In this document: positions 19,240 through 28,344 of the stretch, piece after piece
How positions within the stretch are numbered: position 1 is the first letter of the stretch
Layout: the number at the start of each line of letters is the position of its first letter
Assembly (NCBI GenBank): GCA_910575555.1
Contig: CAJTFX010000005.1
Coordinates: 186,001-250,000, forward strand
DNA: 64,000 nt
Source of the DNA: Lachnospiraceae bacterium
Lineage (GTDB): Bacteria > Bacillota > Clostridia > Lachnospirales > Lachnospiraceae
Direction of reading: 5' to 3'
Notes under the pieces: generated by a model
Told to the model about the DNA's origin: nothing
The model's database searches: none
The model's input: only the letters and a program-made list of their open reading frames with translations
Translations under genes and position numbers: made by a program

Positions 19240-19366
19240 CGCAGAATATTACGCTTGCAGCTATGGAAAAGGGACTGGGAATCTGTGTAGAGGATCAGGC
19301 TGTTGCATATCAGAAGGGCGCAAGGGAAATTAAAAATTCATTCCCGCCATCTGTATCCCCTACTTA
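19237..19366 (+). pseudogene. Probable nitroreductase gene fragment
   Basis: In frame 3, directly after the MATE stop, the DNA reads QNITLAAMEKGLGICVEDQ, then AVAYQKGAREI and a nonsense tail to a stop at 19366. This resembles the C-terminal third of clostridial nitroreductases (QNxxLAAxxKGLGTC). No start or FMN-binding N-terminus is present, so it is at best a relic. The match is by eye and short. Confidence 0.35.
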
Positions 19367-19390
19367 GAGCGATATTTGCGCCAAATTCAG

Positions 19391-19510
19391 GTTATTTATT
19401 ACATTCCAGCATTTCAGTAAAGGAAATTCTCCGGATTCCAAATTCTTCTGCCAATGCTGTGGTATTCTTTTCAAATTCCGATTGTGATTCGATGATTTTT
19501 AAGGGGAATA
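19391..19510 (-). pseudogene. Short coding relic of unknown family
   Basis: On the minus strand a frame reads IESQSEFEKNTTALAEEFG then IRRISFTEMLECNK and a stop. It looks protein-like but has no start within the remaining sequence. It lies just outside the left edge of the mobile element. I do not recognise the family. Confidence 0.25.
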
Positions 19511-19547
19511 TTAGCTGTTATATTTTATTATTAAAATATCCGCTAAC

Positions 19548-19658
19548 CCTTGAAAACACTAAGTTTATTGCAGGTGAACTTTCCCTTAAGGTTTCCCTTG
19601 TGTTATATATTCCCACAGGGCATTACGAACCCTGATAAGGGAAAAAATGAGGGAAACA
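19548..19658. other. Candidate left attachment end with arm-type repeats
   Basis: The core CCTTGAAAA (19548-19556) is followed inside the element by AACTTTCCCTT (19577-19587), TTTCCCTT (19592-19599), AAGGGAAA (19637-19644) and GAGGGAAA (19650-19657). The same AACTTTCCCTT occurs at 33158-33168 near the integrase end. This symmetry suggests integrase arm-binding sites. Confidence 0.5.
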
Positions 19659-19756
19659 AAATCACATAAAATATTATAACACATAATATACGGGAATTGG
19701 TAAACTGATTGAAATGCTTTCAAAAAATCATTGAAAAGAGGACAGATAAAATAAAT

Positions 19757-19990
19757 ATGATTTACGCAACATACAATATCCACCATAACAGCATTGACGT
19801 ATACACTTATGTAGGCAACTTTTTACGGATAGACTGCAATAAAGCGGAAGAAGGGTTGAAAACTACTCCCTGCTCTGAATGTGCCTTAAATACTCTGGCA
19901 ATAGACGAGCCGCTTGAATACGCAAGGCTCTATCTTGATGGAAATATGCAGATGTGGGTGGATGCGGAAGATTCATTGGAATTGTGGTAA
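19757..19990 (+). CDS. Small protein, DUF6061-like
   Basis: A 77-residue protein: MIYATYNIHHNSIDVYTYVG at the start, then an acidic Cys-containing middle and DEPLEYARLYLDG near the end. The layout, short beta-strands followed by a conserved LEYAxLxLDG, resembles small DUF6061-type proteins often carried on Firmicute mobile elements. The function is unknown. The ATG at 19757 is preferred; an in-frame upstream Met (19709) lacks a ribosome site. A strong terminator follows at 20058-20103. It is the first gene inside the left end of the element. Confidence 0.5.
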   Translation: MIYATYNIHHNSIDVYTYVGNFLRIDCNKAEEGLKTTPCSECALNTLAIDEPLEYARLYLDGNMQMWVDAEDSLELW

Positions 19991-20057
19991 TTTTTATAAT
20001 TACTATATCAATATTTGCATAGTGTAGCTTTTTAATGAACAAATTGAAACAAATTAA

Positions 20058-20103
20058 CTGAACCGATAACTGCTAATTATATATGTTATCGGTTCAGCTT
20101 TTT
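20058..20103 (+). terminator. Rho-independent terminator
   Basis: CTGAACCGATAAC (20058-20070) and GTTATCGGTTCAG (20085-20097) form a perfect 13-bp stem with a 14-base loop, followed by CTTTTTC. It ends the rightward small gene; the leftward phoR transcript may also use it. Confidence 0.8.
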
Positions 20104-20148
20104 CTAAATTAACACTTATGACAAGAGGTAATAAAACCGTTCATATTT

Positions 20149-21804
20149 TTATTTGGGAAATGTTACAATAACCGTCGTGCCTTTTCCGACATGACTTTTT
20201 ACATCAACTTTGGCATTATGGATTTTAGCGGCGTGTTTCACAATAGAAAGCCCAAGCCCGGTTCCCCCTACTGCCTTAGAATGGCTCTTATCAACACGAT
20301 AGAAACGCTCAAAAATCCGCTCTTGATGTTCGGGTGCAATTCCTATCCCTGTGTCCTCCACTGATAAAACTACCATGCCGTTTTCATTCTGTATGTTCAC
20401 CATTACTTTTCCGTTTTCGTGATTATACTTAATCGCATTGTCACAAAGATTATAAATCACACTGTATAAAAGCTGGGGTATACCGTTAAGGGGAGCCGGA
20501 ACGCCGGAAAGCTCCAATGCAACACATACAGTATCTGCCTGTGGCTCTAAGCTCTGTACCGCCTTTTCTGCCAATGTGTATAAGTCGATATTTTCCCTCT
20601 GCATATCGTCCGCATCTTCGTCAAGGTGCGAAAGACTGATAATGTCCTCTACAAGCCGTATCATACGTCCGGCTTCATCATAAATCTTTCTGGCAAAAGG
20701 TATTTTATCGTTCTCCTTTACCATATCGTTTTTCAAAAGCTCCGCATACCCGGAAATGGAGTGAAGCGGGGTTTTTAATTCATGGGACACATTAGCGGTA
20801 AATTCTCGGCGTATCTGTTCTGCTTTTTCTTTTTCCGTCACATTGAAAAAGAAAAGTGCGGCTCCTTTCACAATGTTTTCAGAAGTGATCGGATCAGCGT
20901 CAATTTGATAGCTTTCTCCATACAGCCGGATAATGTTCTCGCCCCGTTCCCCTTGCAAGGCTTTTGTAAGGATTTCCTGCAATTCAAGATTACGGCACAA
21001 GGACAGCATATCAGAACCGATACAGTCTGTGTCAGCGTCTAACAGTTTTCTTGCCGCAGGGTTTATACTGATAATTTTTCCTTTTTGATTTAAGAGAATC
21101 ATGCCCTCATTCATGCTGCCGATAATCGTATTTAATTCATTCTCTTTTTGGAGAAGTTCGGCTTTCTGTCCCCGTAACTGTTTTTGCTGGCTGTCAATAC
21201 GCCGTAAAAAAGGGGAAAGCTCATCATAGCCCTCATTTGACAACGGATTATCAAGATCAATTTCATTTAATGGCTTTACTATTTTTTTTGAAACTTGAAT
21301 AGCTAAAACAATGGAAAGAATCAGCGCAATCACAAAGATAATGCAAATCGGCTGTGTCATGCCTAAAAGGAGAGTCAAAATAGAATTTTGAGATATAGAA
21401 AGCCGTAATATAGTGCCATCATCAAGTTTCTGCGCGGAATAAAACGAACGCTCCATCAAAGTAGCAGAATACCGTCTGCTTTCACCATAGCCCGAAGAAA
21501 GGGCTTCCCGCACTTCTTCCCGCTCTAAATGATTTTCCATTTCCGCAGTATCAGACGCACTATCAAAAATGACATTTCCCTCTGTATCAATCCATGATAT
21601 ACGGTAATTTTTCACTTTCAAATCATGGAAATAATCAATACCCTCATTTGTAACGCCCTGTGCGGCAAGGGTTGTCTGCATTTTTAGCTGTGCCTGTTCA
21701 ACATTTGAAAAGTATTCATACAGAACACCCATGAACAGGACAACAGACGCGAGAAAAACAGTCAATGCGACAAGGCAGATTGAACGAAAAATTCGTTTCG
21801 TCAT
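20149..21804 (-). CDS. phoR: Phosphate-responsive sensor histidine kinase PhoR
   Basis: A 551-residue membrane histidine kinase. Transmembrane helices lie at about 7-30 and 148-172 with an extracytoplasmic sensor between. A HAMP-like linker and a PAS domain (about 225-330) follow. The kinase core shows the H box FTANVSHELKTPLHSISGY, the N box LCDNAIKYN, and the G boxes DTGIGIAPEH and GGTGLGLSIV. Together with PhoB it senses phosphate limitation through the Pst/PhoU complex. Its start overlaps the phoB stop by 4 bp (ATGA). As the last gene of the pst-pho operon it lies downstream of the IS110 insertion. Confidence 0.92.
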   Translation of the reverse strand: MTKRIFRSICLVALTVFLASVVLFMGVLYEYFSNVEQAQLKMQTTLAAQGVTNEGIDYFHDLKVKNYRISWIDTEGNVIFDSASDTAEMENHLEREEVREALSSGYGESRRYSATLMERSFYSAQKLDDGTILRLSISQNSILTLLLGMTQPICIIFVIALILSIVLAIQVSKKIVKPLNEIDLDNPLSNEGYDELSPFLRRIDSQQKQLRGQKAELLQKENELNTIIGSMNEGMILLNQKGKIISINPAARKLLDADTDCIGSDMLSLCRNLELQEILTKALQGERGENIIRLYGESYQIDADPITSENIVKGAALFFFNVTEKEKAEQIRREFTANVSHELKTPLHSISGYAELLKNDMVKENDKIPFARKIYDEAGRMIRLVEDIISLSHLDEDADDMQRENIDLYTLAEKAVQSLEPQADTVCVALELSGVPAPLNGIPQLLYSVIYNLCDNAIKYNHENGKVMVNIQNENGMVVLSVEDTGIGIAPEHQERIFERFYRVDKSHSKAVGGTGLGLSIVKHAAKIHNAKVDVKSHVGKGTTVIVTFPK

Positions 21805-22475
21805 ACTTCCCCCTCCATTCGATACCCAACTCCCCGTACCGTTTCAATATAGCTCCCACATTCGCCTAATTTTGTTCGGAGTGTTCCAATGTGAACATCT
21901 ACGGTTCGGGTTTCCCCTATGTAGTCAATGCCCCATATCATTTCAAGAAGCTGATCGCGTGTAAACACCCGTCCGGGGTTTTCCATAAAAATATGGAGCA
22001 GCTTATGTTCTTTCAGTGTCAACTGAACCCGTTCGTTGTTTACAAGTACAATATATGTTTCCAAATTCAATTCTAAATTTCCAATTTTTAGCTTTTTTGT
22101 TTCTTCTTTCGGGCTTGTACGGCGCAATACCGCTTTCACACGGGAAATCATTTCCATCATGCCAAACGGCTTTGCAAGGTAATCATCAGCCCCCAAGTCA
22201 AGCCCGGTTACTTTGTCATATTCGGTTCCTTTGGCTGTCGCCATAATAACAGGAATATCCTCTGTCGTCCCCTGCATACGCAGCTTTTTCAATATGGAAA
22301 TGCCATCTTCGCCGGGAAGCATTATATCAAGCATAATAAGCTGGGGCTTTTCTGTCTGCAAAGCGTCAAAAAAGCTGTCCGCGCAGTCAAAACCTTTTGC
22401 TTCAAATCCGGCAGAATTTAATGTGTATATCATCAGATCACGGATAGAGCTGTCGTCCTCAACACAATAAATCAT
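21801..22475 (-). CDS. phoB: Phosphate regulon response regulator PhoB/PhoP
   Basis: A 224-residue OmpR/PhoB-type regulator. The receiver domain (about 1-118) carries the acidic pair EDD near the N-terminus, the phospho-acceptor Asp in LIMLDIMLPGEDG and the Lys in YLAKPF. The C-terminal winged helix shows LTLKEHKLL, RDQLLEMIWG and RTVDVHIGTLRTKL. The ATG at 22475 has AAAGGAG upstream; a longer frame to 22523 is not supported. It is expected to bind Pho boxes, two of which lie upstream of pstS in this same element. Confidence 0.92.
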   Translation of the reverse strand: MIYCVEDDSSIRDLMIYTLNSAGFEAKGFDCADSFFDALQTEKPQLIMLDIMLPGEDGISILKKLRMQGTTEDIPVIMATAKGTEYDKVTGLDLGADDYLAKPFGMMEMISRVKAVLRRTSPKEETKKLKIGNLELNLETYIVLVNNERVQLTLKEHKLLHIFMENPGRVFTRDQLLEMIWGIDYIGETRTVDVHIGTLRTKLGECGSYIETVRGVGYRMEGEV

Positions 22476-22558
22476 ATAAATCCGCTCCTTTCTTTCCTGT
22501 GGCAATATTCCGAACTCAATCATACCATATTACCTGTATTTCATCAACGGCGGTATGC

Positions 22559-23200
22559 TCACCCCTCTTTATTCCCTGTGATTGAGAACAGAACCCATTT
22601 TGCAATATTGACCGCATGATCTCCGATACGCTCAAAATATTTTGCTATCATTAACAGGTCTATGGCATATTCACCGTCTGTTTCGGGTTTACTGAAAAGC
22701 TCAATCAACATTTTCTTCACCTTATCAAAAAAGGAATCTACCACATCATCATAATCTATCACGGCTTTCGCCATCTGCATATCCTTTTTCACAAAAGCGT
22801 CAATGCTGTCTGTTACCATCTTAATGACAGCAACCGACATATCATGGATAACCTGTGTGTCGTCGGTGGCGTGGATATTGGCTAATGTGATAATTTCCGC
22901 TATGTCTGCGGATTGATCTCCGATTCTTGCCATATCTGTCACCATTTTCAGCGCGGACGATACAACCCTCAAATCTTTTGCCACGGGCTGCTGCTGTAAG
23001 AGCAGCTTTAGACACATAGTTTCAATTTCGCGCTCCTTGTGGTCTATCTGAACAGAGAGATCGGGAACAGCCTTTGCAAGCGCGGGATTCCCCTCTGTCA
23101 GAGCTTTAGCGGACATAGCAATCGCATTTTCACAAAAAGCCCCCATTGTAATCAACTCTTTATTTAATAAATCTAACTGTTCATCAAATTTTAGGCGCAT
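22559..23200 (-). CDS. phoU: Phosphate signalling accessory protein PhoU
   Basis: A 213-residue all-helical protein with two PhoU repeats. The metal-binding motif is visible in each: EREIETMCLKLL in the first half, and the second half ends DLLMIAKYFERIGDHAVNIAKW. PhoU links the PstSCAB transporter to PhoR and represses the regulon when phosphate is ample. Its ATG overlaps the pstB stop by one base. Confidence 0.95.
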   Translation of the reverse strand: MRLKFDEQLDLLNKELITMGAFCENAIAMSAKALTEGNPALAKAVPDLSVQIDHKEREIETMCLKLLLQQQPVAKDLRVVSSALKMVTDMARIGDQSADIAEIITLANIHATDDTQVIHDMSVAVIKMVTDSIDAFVKKDMQMAKAVIDYDDVVDSFFDKVKKMLIELFSKPETDGEYAIDLLMIAKYFERIGDHAVNIAKWVLFSITGNKEG

Positions 23201-23949
23201 TATCCAAACCTCCCCGTAATATAATCCTCTGTCCGCTTGTCCTGCGGCATGGAGAATAATTTTTCTGTTTCTCCAAACTCCACCATTTCCCCAAGCAGGA
23301 AAAACGCTGTCCTGTCGGAAATTCGGAGTGCTTGCTGCATATTATGTGTCACAATGACAATGGTATAGTCCTTTTTTAATTCTGCGGCAAGTTCCTCTAC
23401 CTTTGCCGTAGAAATAGGGTCAAGTGCGCTGGTCGGTTCGTCCATCAGCAAAACTTCCGGCTCCACTGCCAAAGCGCGGGCAATGCAAAGACGCTGCTGT
23501 TGACCACCCGACATACCAAGCGCAGATTTTTTCAGCCTGTCTTTTACCTCGTCCCAAATTGCCGCCCCCTTTAAGGAACGCTCTACAATTTCGTCCAGCG
23601 CAGCTTTAGAACGGATACCATGTGTCTTTGCTCCAAAGGCAACATTGTCATAAATGCTCATAGGGAACGGATTCGGTTTTTGAAATACCATTCCCACACG
23701 TTTACGCAGTAGGTTAATATCCATATTTCCATAAATATCTTCACCGTCTAAACGGATAGTCCCTTTGATGTGGCAGCCCTCCACCAAGTCATTCATTCGG
23801 TTCAATGTTTTTAATAATGTCGATTTACCGCAGCCCGACGGTCCGATCAGAGCGGTAATTTCGTGTTCCTTAAACGCCACATTTATTTTTTTCAAGGCTT
23901 GAAAGTTTCCGTAGAATAAATCCAAATCCTCAACCACGATTTTATCCAT
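23200..23949 (-). CDS. pstB: Phosphate ABC transporter ATP-binding protein PstB
   Basis: A 249-residue ABC ATPase. Walker A is GPSGCGKST, the Q loop is in [13 protein letters not shown], the signature is MSGGQQQRL, Walker B is [12 protein letters not shown], and the H loop is in [15 protein letters not shown] is characteristic of PstB. It powers phosphate uptake through PstC/PstA. It overlaps pstA by 8 bp, showing tight coupling. Confidence 0.97.
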   Translation of the reverse strand: MDKIVVEDLDLFYGNFQALKKINVAFKEHEITALIGPSGCGKSTLLKTLNRMNDLVEGCHIKGTIRLDGEDIYGNMDINLLRKRVGMVFQKPNPFPMSIYDNVAFGAKTHGIRSKAALDEIVERSLKGAAIWDEVKDRLKKSALGMSGGQQQRLCIARALAVEPEVLLMDEPTSALDPISTAKVEELAAELKKDYTIVIVTHNMQQALRISDRTAFFLLGEMVEFGETEKLFSMPQDKRTEDYITGRFG

Positions 23950-24808
23950 CTGTGTTTTTACCTCCTATCTTTTTTGCCACAAACCCGGAAAGCCCGTTTA
24001 TCAGAATGACAACCACCAATAATACAACCGCAGTTGCGTAGGTCTGCTTGATATACAGCCCCTCGCCCGAAATAGAATACATATGGACGGATAACGTTCT
24101 TGCCGACGAAAAAATGCTTGTTGCTATTTCTGCAACGGTTCCGGCGGTAAAGATCAGTGCCGCCGATTCCCCGACGATACGCCCGATTCCAAGAATAATG
24201 CCGGACAAAATACCCGGAACGGCGCAGGGCAGGACAATAGAAAATACGGTTCGTAACTTTCCGACTCCAAGCCCGAAGCTGCCCTCCCGGTAGCTGTCGG
24301 GAACGCTTCGCAAGGCTTCTTCTGTTGTCCGCATAATAAGCGGTAAAATCATAATACTTAAAGTCAAAGCCCCGGACAGCAAAGACAACCCCAGCCCAAG
24401 ATATTTTACAAAGAACAGGGAACCGAACAGCCCATAAACGATTGACGGAATCCCGGACAATGTTTCAGCAGTAATACCTACGATATGAACCAGTTTATTT
24501 CCCCGTCTTGCGTACTCTGTCAGATAAATTGCTGCACCAATTCCTACGGGAACCGCAAACAGCAGAGAAAGCAGCATAATGAACAGTGTATTGATAAGTG
24601 CCGGAAGCAGGGACACATTTTCTGTTGTATATTTGCTGTCAAATAAATCCGGCGTTAAATTTGGAATCCCTTTCATCAATATGTATGCAATAATAAAAAT
24701 AAGCGCGAGCATTGTAATCAATGCTGCAAGGCATACAGAAAGAAAGAGAACAAAAGATTTAGGGTCGCGTCTGTATGCGCACCATTTCCGTTTCAATTTC
24801 CCAATCAT
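23942..24808 (-). CDS. pstA: Phosphate ABC transporter permease PstA
   Basis: A 288-residue permease with six predicted helices. The EAA-type loop for contact with PstB is around residues 165-190 ([23 protein letters not shown]). The first hydrophobic helix is near 20-45. GGGTGA-like GGGTG precedes the ATG at 24808. It would normally follow pstC directly, but 1.56 kb containing an IS110-family element now separates them, so its transcription may depend on read-through or on a promoter in the insertion. Confidence 0.94.
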   Translation of the reverse strand: MIGKLKRKWCAYRRDPKSFVLFLSVCLAALITMLALIFIIAYILMKGIPNLTPDLFDSKYTTENVSLLPALINTLFIMLLSLLFAVPVGIGAAIYLTEYARRGNKLVHIVGITAETLSGIPSIVYGLFGSLFFVKYLGLGLSLLSGALTLSIMILPLIMRTTEEALRSVPDSYREGSFGLGVGKLRTVFSIVLPCAVPGILSGIILGIGRIVGESAALIFTAGTVAEIATSIFSSARTLSVHMYSISGEGLYIKQTYATAVVLLVVVILINGLSGFVAKKIGGKNTDG

Positions 24809-24879
24809 TTATTTCACCCTTGTATGATGTTTATAGAAGCAAAAACACCATAACTTCCTTTCTTTTTAATATCGTGGTT

Positions 24880-25080
24880 CAATACAATTCAGATACTGTG
24901 GACTTTTGATTTTTACCTGTAGCTTGACTACTCGACTGGAGTGTATTGCCGCTGCCTTTATCTGAATTGTTTATCTGCTGGATGAGCCGGAGCGTATGTT
25001 CCTGAGTTCTTATTTCAATCAAGTCTACGATGATAATCGTTGGTGGATATCACGGTATCAGACTTTATGAAAGGGAGGTA
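24880..25080 (+). ncRNA. Candidate IS110 bridge RNA region
   Basis: In the IS110 subgroup, the DNA between the left end and the transposase start encodes a structured bridge RNA that pairs with donor and target DNA. Here about 200 bp with no plausible ORF occupies this position. Small hairpins are visible, for example ACGAT-GATA-ATCGT around 25028. The exact RNA ends and guide loops could not be read, so this is an inference from position and family. Confidence 0.4.
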
Positions 25081-25087
25081 CAACCTC

Positions 25088-26260
25088 ATGATTTACGTAG
25101 GCATCGACATTGCCAAACTTAACCATTTTGCATCAGCCATATCTTCTGATGGCGTGGAACTCATGAAGCCGTTCAAATTTACTAACGACGGTGATGGCTT
25201 CCAAATGCTGGATTCCCGTCTCACTGCACTTTCTTATGAAGACGACAGCATCATCATCGGTCTTGAATCGACGGCACACTACGGCGACAACCTTGTAAGA
25301 TACCTTGTTGCCTGTAATTACAACGTGTGTGTACTAAACCCCATCAAAACCTCGGTCATGCGTAAAGATAACATCCGCAAGACCAAGACAGACAAAGTCG
25401 ACACATTCATCATTGCCAAAACACTTTTGATGCAGGATTCCTATAGGTTTGTCTCTTTCTATGACCTTGACCTGATGGATCTCAAACAGCTCGGTCGGTT
25501 CCGCCAGAAGACCATTAAGCAGCGAACCCGCTTAAAGATCCAGCTGACTTCCTATGTTGACCAGGTCTTCCCGGAACTGCAGTATTTCTTTAAATCTGGC
25601 CTGCATCAGAAAACTGTCTATGCTCTTTTGAAAGAAGCTCCCACGCCTCAGGACATTGCTTCTATGCACATGACTCATCTGAGCCACCTCCTTGTGGCTG
25701 CCTCACACGGCCACTTTAAGAAGGAACAGGCCAAAGAATTAAGAGTTCTCGCACAGAAGTCTGTTGGTGCTAATGACAGCGCCCTATCTATTCAGATAAC
25801 TCATACCATTGCACAGATTGAGTTACTGGATAGCCAGTTGAACAGTGTCGAGGCTGAAATGACACAGATCATGAAATTCAATGATTCTGTTATCATGACC
25901 ATTCCGGGTATCAGTTACATCAACGGCGGAATGATACTTGGTGAGATCGGCGATATACACCGTTTCTCCTGCCCCGCTAAGCTGCTTGCTTTTGCCGGTT
26001 TAGACCCTTCTGTTTACCAGTCCGGTAATTACAGTGCTAGACGCACCAGAATGTCCAAGCGTGGCTCCAGAGTGCTCAGGTACGCACTCATCAACGCAGC
26101 ACACAATGTTGTAAAGAACAATGCCACCTTCAAAACCTATTATGACAAAAAGATGGCAGAAGGCCGGACTCACTACAACGCCCTCGGGCACTGTGCCGGC
26201 AAACTTGTCAGGGTCATCTGGAAGATGCTCACTGACGAAGTCGAATTTAACCTCGATTAG
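25088..26260 (+). CDS. IS110-family transposase (DEDD recombinase)
   Basis: A 390-residue transposase. The N-terminal RuvC-like domain has the four acidic residues D7 (GIDIAK), E60 (GLESTAH), D102 and D105 (KTDKVDT). The C-terminal Transposase_20 domain shows [32 protein letters not shown] and [12 protein letters not shown], the region with the catalytic Ser. Start ATG 25088 has GGGAGG 8 bp upstream; an in-frame GTG at 25040 would run into the presumed RNA region. Both termini look intact, so the element may be active. Confidence 0.93.
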   Translation: MIYVGIDIAKLNHFASAISSDGVELMKPFKFTNDGDGFQMLDSRLTALSYEDDSIIIGLESTAHYGDNLVRYLVACNYNVCVLNPIKTSVMRKDNIRKTKTDKVDTFIIAKTLLMQDSYRFVSFYDLDLMDLKQLGRFRQKTIKQRTRLKIQLTSYVDQVFPELQYFFKSGLHQKTVYALLKEAPTPQDIASMHMTHLSHLLVAASHGHFKKEQAKELRVLAQKSVGANDSALSIQITHTIAQIELLDSQLNSVEAEMTQIMKFNDSVIMTIPGISYINGGMILGEIGDIHRFSCPAKLLAFAGLDPSVYQSGNYSARRTRMSKRGSRVLRYALINAAHNVVKNNATFKTYYDKKMAEGRTHYNALGHCAGKLVRVIWKMLTDEVEFNLD

Positions 26261-26366
26261 GAGGTCTGTATACCAATACCGATAGATTTTGAAAATGCAC
26301 CTTTAGGGAGCTTTATTAAGGTTACCCTTTTTTACCACCGATACGAAGAAGAAATTTTTTGCTAAT

Positions 26367-27230
26367 TTAGGCTTGACTTTTCATAGCTGGTCTCCTTTTG
26401 AACAGGGAGAGGGACAGATTGATAATGAGAATGAAAACAAACAGAACAACAGCCGTACCAATTAACGCTTCACGGTGTAAATCCGTAGAATATCCCATTT
26501 CCAATACAATGTTTGTGGTCAGTGTCCGGACGCCGGAAAGCATACTGTCCGGGATAACCGCTTGATTTCCGGCAACCATCATAACCGCCATTGTTTCACC
26601 GACTGCCCGCCCAATCCCTAATACAACCCCTGCAAAAATACCGCTCTTTGCTGCGGGAAGAACCGTAAAAAATACACTTCTTTCATGGGAAGCTCCAAGA
26701 GCAAGCCCTCCCTCATAGTAACTTTCCGGGACAGCCCGGATTGAAGTTTCCGAAACGCTGATAATGGTAGGTAAAATCATCAGCCCCAGCAGGACAGAAG
26801 CAGTAAGAACACTCATACCGCGCCCGCCAAAGGCTTCCCGGATAAAAGGCACTAAGACTACCAATCCAAAAAAACCGTACACAACCGACGGAATCCCCGC
26901 CATTAGATTAACAGCAGCTTTCAAAGGCGCATAGATACTTCTCGGAGCAAATCTTGCCATGAATACCGCTGTCAATATTCCAATCGGTACGCCAATAATC
27001 AATGCTCCGGCAGTTACATAGAAAGAGCCGACGATCATAGGGAGAATCCCATAGAGATTATTTGCAGGTTTCCAGCTTGTACCCAGCAAAAATTTGAAAA
27101 CGCCTATTTCTTTTATTGCAGGGATACCGCTTGCAAACAGGAATATGCAGATTAGAATTACCGCTGCTATGGAAACAAGGGCTGTCAAGAAAAAAAGCAG
27201 TTTCATCACTTTTTCTTTTATATTCTTCAT
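26367..27230 (-). CDS. pstC: Phosphate ABC transporter permease PstC
   Basis: A 287-residue permease with six predicted membrane helices. The EAA-like loop is SYYEGGLALGASHERSVFFTVLP. Other PstC features include FLLGTSWKP near the N-terminus and AVNLMAGIPSVVYGFFGL. ATG 27230 lies 7 bp after AAGGAG; an ATG 6 bp earlier is too close to the ribosome site. It is 57 bp downstream of pstS and is the last operon gene before the IS110 insertion. Confidence 0.94.
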   Translation of the reverse strand: MKNIKEKVMKLLFFLTALVSIAAVILICIFLFASGIPAIKEIGVFKFLLGTSWKPANNLYGILPMIVGSFYVTAGALIIGVPIGILTAVFMARFAPRSIYAPLKAAVNLMAGIPSVVYGFFGLVVLVPFIREAFGGRGMSVLTASVLLGLMILPTIISVSETSIRAVPESYYEGGLALGASHERSVFFTVLPAAKSGIFAGVVLGIGRAVGETMAVMMVAGNQAVIPDSMLSGVRTLTTNIVLEMGYSTDLHREALIGTAVVLFVFILIINLSLSLFKRRPAMKSQA

Positions 27231-27287
27231 AATCATGCTCCTTATTGAAAAGGGGCGGCGGCTTTCTTACCGCAGCCCCTTAAAATC

Positions 27288-28181
27288 CTACTGTGATATT
27301 TCACTCCAACGAACCGCATTACCCATGAAAATATCTTTTACCTGTTCGCTTGTAAGGTTATTTATGGGACAGTCATTATTAACAATCACTGTAATACCGT
27401 CCATTGCAATTACGGTAGCGGTCAGTCCTTTTTCCATTTCGGAATCTTTCAGCTCACGGGAAGCCATGCCTATATCGCAGGTTCCGTCTATTGTGTCAGA
27501 CATACCAGTAGAAGAATCACTTTGCTGTATCTCAATCGTAACGCCCGGATTTCTCTCAAGATAGGCTTCTTTGAGCTTTTCCATAACCGGGGTGACAGAG
27601 CTGGAACCCGCTACAATAATTTTGCCCGAATCCATTTCCCCGCTGTAACTTCCCGCGTCAGATACAGAAATATATCCATTTTCTTCAATCACCGCTTGAC
27701 CGTCCGCACTCATAATGAAGTCGATAAAATCCTGCGCCGTGTCGCTCAAACCGTCTTTTGTTGCAATGTTAAAGGGACGTGCAATCTCATAAGTACCGTT
27801 TTTAATATTTTCAATCGTTGCTTCGCAGCCGTCGATCTGAATCGCTTTTACAGTATCATTCATGGAGCCAAGAGAAATATATCCGATAGAGTATAAATCC
27901 CCGGCAACCGTTGTCATCATAACAGACGTAGAATTTGTAACGGCGGCGGTGTCTGTTGTATAGTCAATTTTTTCTCCCGCTTCATTTTTCTGCTCGATTC
28001 CAAACAGCTCTATGAACGCGCCGCGTGTCCCCGAACCATCTTCGCGGGTAAGTACATTGATCTCTCTTGCCGTGTCAAACTTGCCGGAATCTCCCTCGTT
28101 CTTATTACTGCACCCCGTTAATGCAGACAGCATTAGAACACTCACAAGGGCAAATGCCAAGAATTTTTTTGATGTTTTCAT
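27288..28181 (-). CDS. pstS: Phosphate-binding lipoprotein PstS with circularly permuted order
   Basis: A 297-residue predicted lipoprotein: signal with lipobox ALTGC (Cys24), Asn-rich linker, then a type II periplasmic binding fold. The order is unusual. Residues about 41-174 carry what is normally the C-terminal part (TREDGSGTRGAF, YISLGSMNDTVKAI, FIDFIMSADGQAVI, NGYISVS). Residues about 186-297 carry the normal N-terminal part (GKIIVAGSSSVTPVM, CDIGMASREL, NNLTSEQVKDIFMG, RWSEI). All phosphate-contacting loops (GSSS, SGTR) remain. AAAGGAG precedes the ATG, and Pho boxes lie upstream. Confidence 0.92.
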   Translation of the reverse strand: MKTSKKFLAFALVSVLMLSALTGCSNKNEGDSGKFDTAREINVLTREDGSGTRGAFIELFGIEQKNEAGEKIDYTTDTAAVTNSTSVMMTTVAGDLYSIGYISLGSMNDTVKAIQIDGCEATIENIKNGTYEIARPFNIATKDGLSDTAQDFIDFIMSADGQAVIEENGYISVSDAGSYSGEMDSGKIIVAGSSSVTPVMEKLKEAYLERNPGVTIEIQQSDSSTGMSDTIDGTCDIGMASRELKDSEMEKGLTATVIAMDGITVIVNNDCPINNLTSEQVKDIFMGNAVRWSEISQ

Positions 28182-28266
28182 TTTTTGAATCTCCTTTGCT
28201 TTTTATTGTTTCTTGAAGTGACAGCTATATCATACATGACAAAAATCAAATCCAATATCGCGGCAT

Positions 28267-28283
28267 TGTAAAATAGATGTAAA
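28267..28283 (-). promoter_or_regulatory. Candidate Pho box upstream of pstS
   Basis: On the minus strand TTTACA occurs twice (28278-28283 and 28267-28272) with a 5-bp gap, an 11-bp period. This fits the tandem TT(A/T)ACA repeats bound by Gram-positive PhoP/PhoB. It lies about 85 bp upstream of the pstS ATG. A -10-like TATGAT follows at about 28230. The regulator gene is in the same operon, implying autoregulation. Confidence 0.5.
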
Positions 28284-28318
28284 GTTTTTACAAGCCAAAA
28301 ATATCTTAATAAAATTTT

Positions 28319-28344
28319 AGAGGGGCATGTCATCTTGCCCCTCT
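28319..28344 (-). terminator. Terminator after the relaxase gene
   Basis: AGAGGGGCA (28319-28327) and TGCCCCTCT (28336-28344) form a 9-bp perfect stem that overlaps the relaxase stop codon. On the minus strand it is followed by AAAATTTTATT. It separates the relaxase transcript from pstS. Confidence 0.7.

Larger units (their letters stand above)
24860..26350 (+). mobile_element. IS110-family insertion sequence inside the pst operon
   Basis: Between pstC and pstA lie a DEDD transposase gene, about 210 bp of non-coding DNA before it and about 100 bp after it. IS110 elements lack long terminal inverted repeats and usually make no target duplication, so the ends are approximate. A weak inverted similarity is visible between 24858-24880 (CCTTTCTTTTTAATATCGTGG) and the complement of about 26329-26351 (ACCACCGATACGAAGAAG), read by eye. 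The element is opposite in orientation to the operon. Confidence 0.75.
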
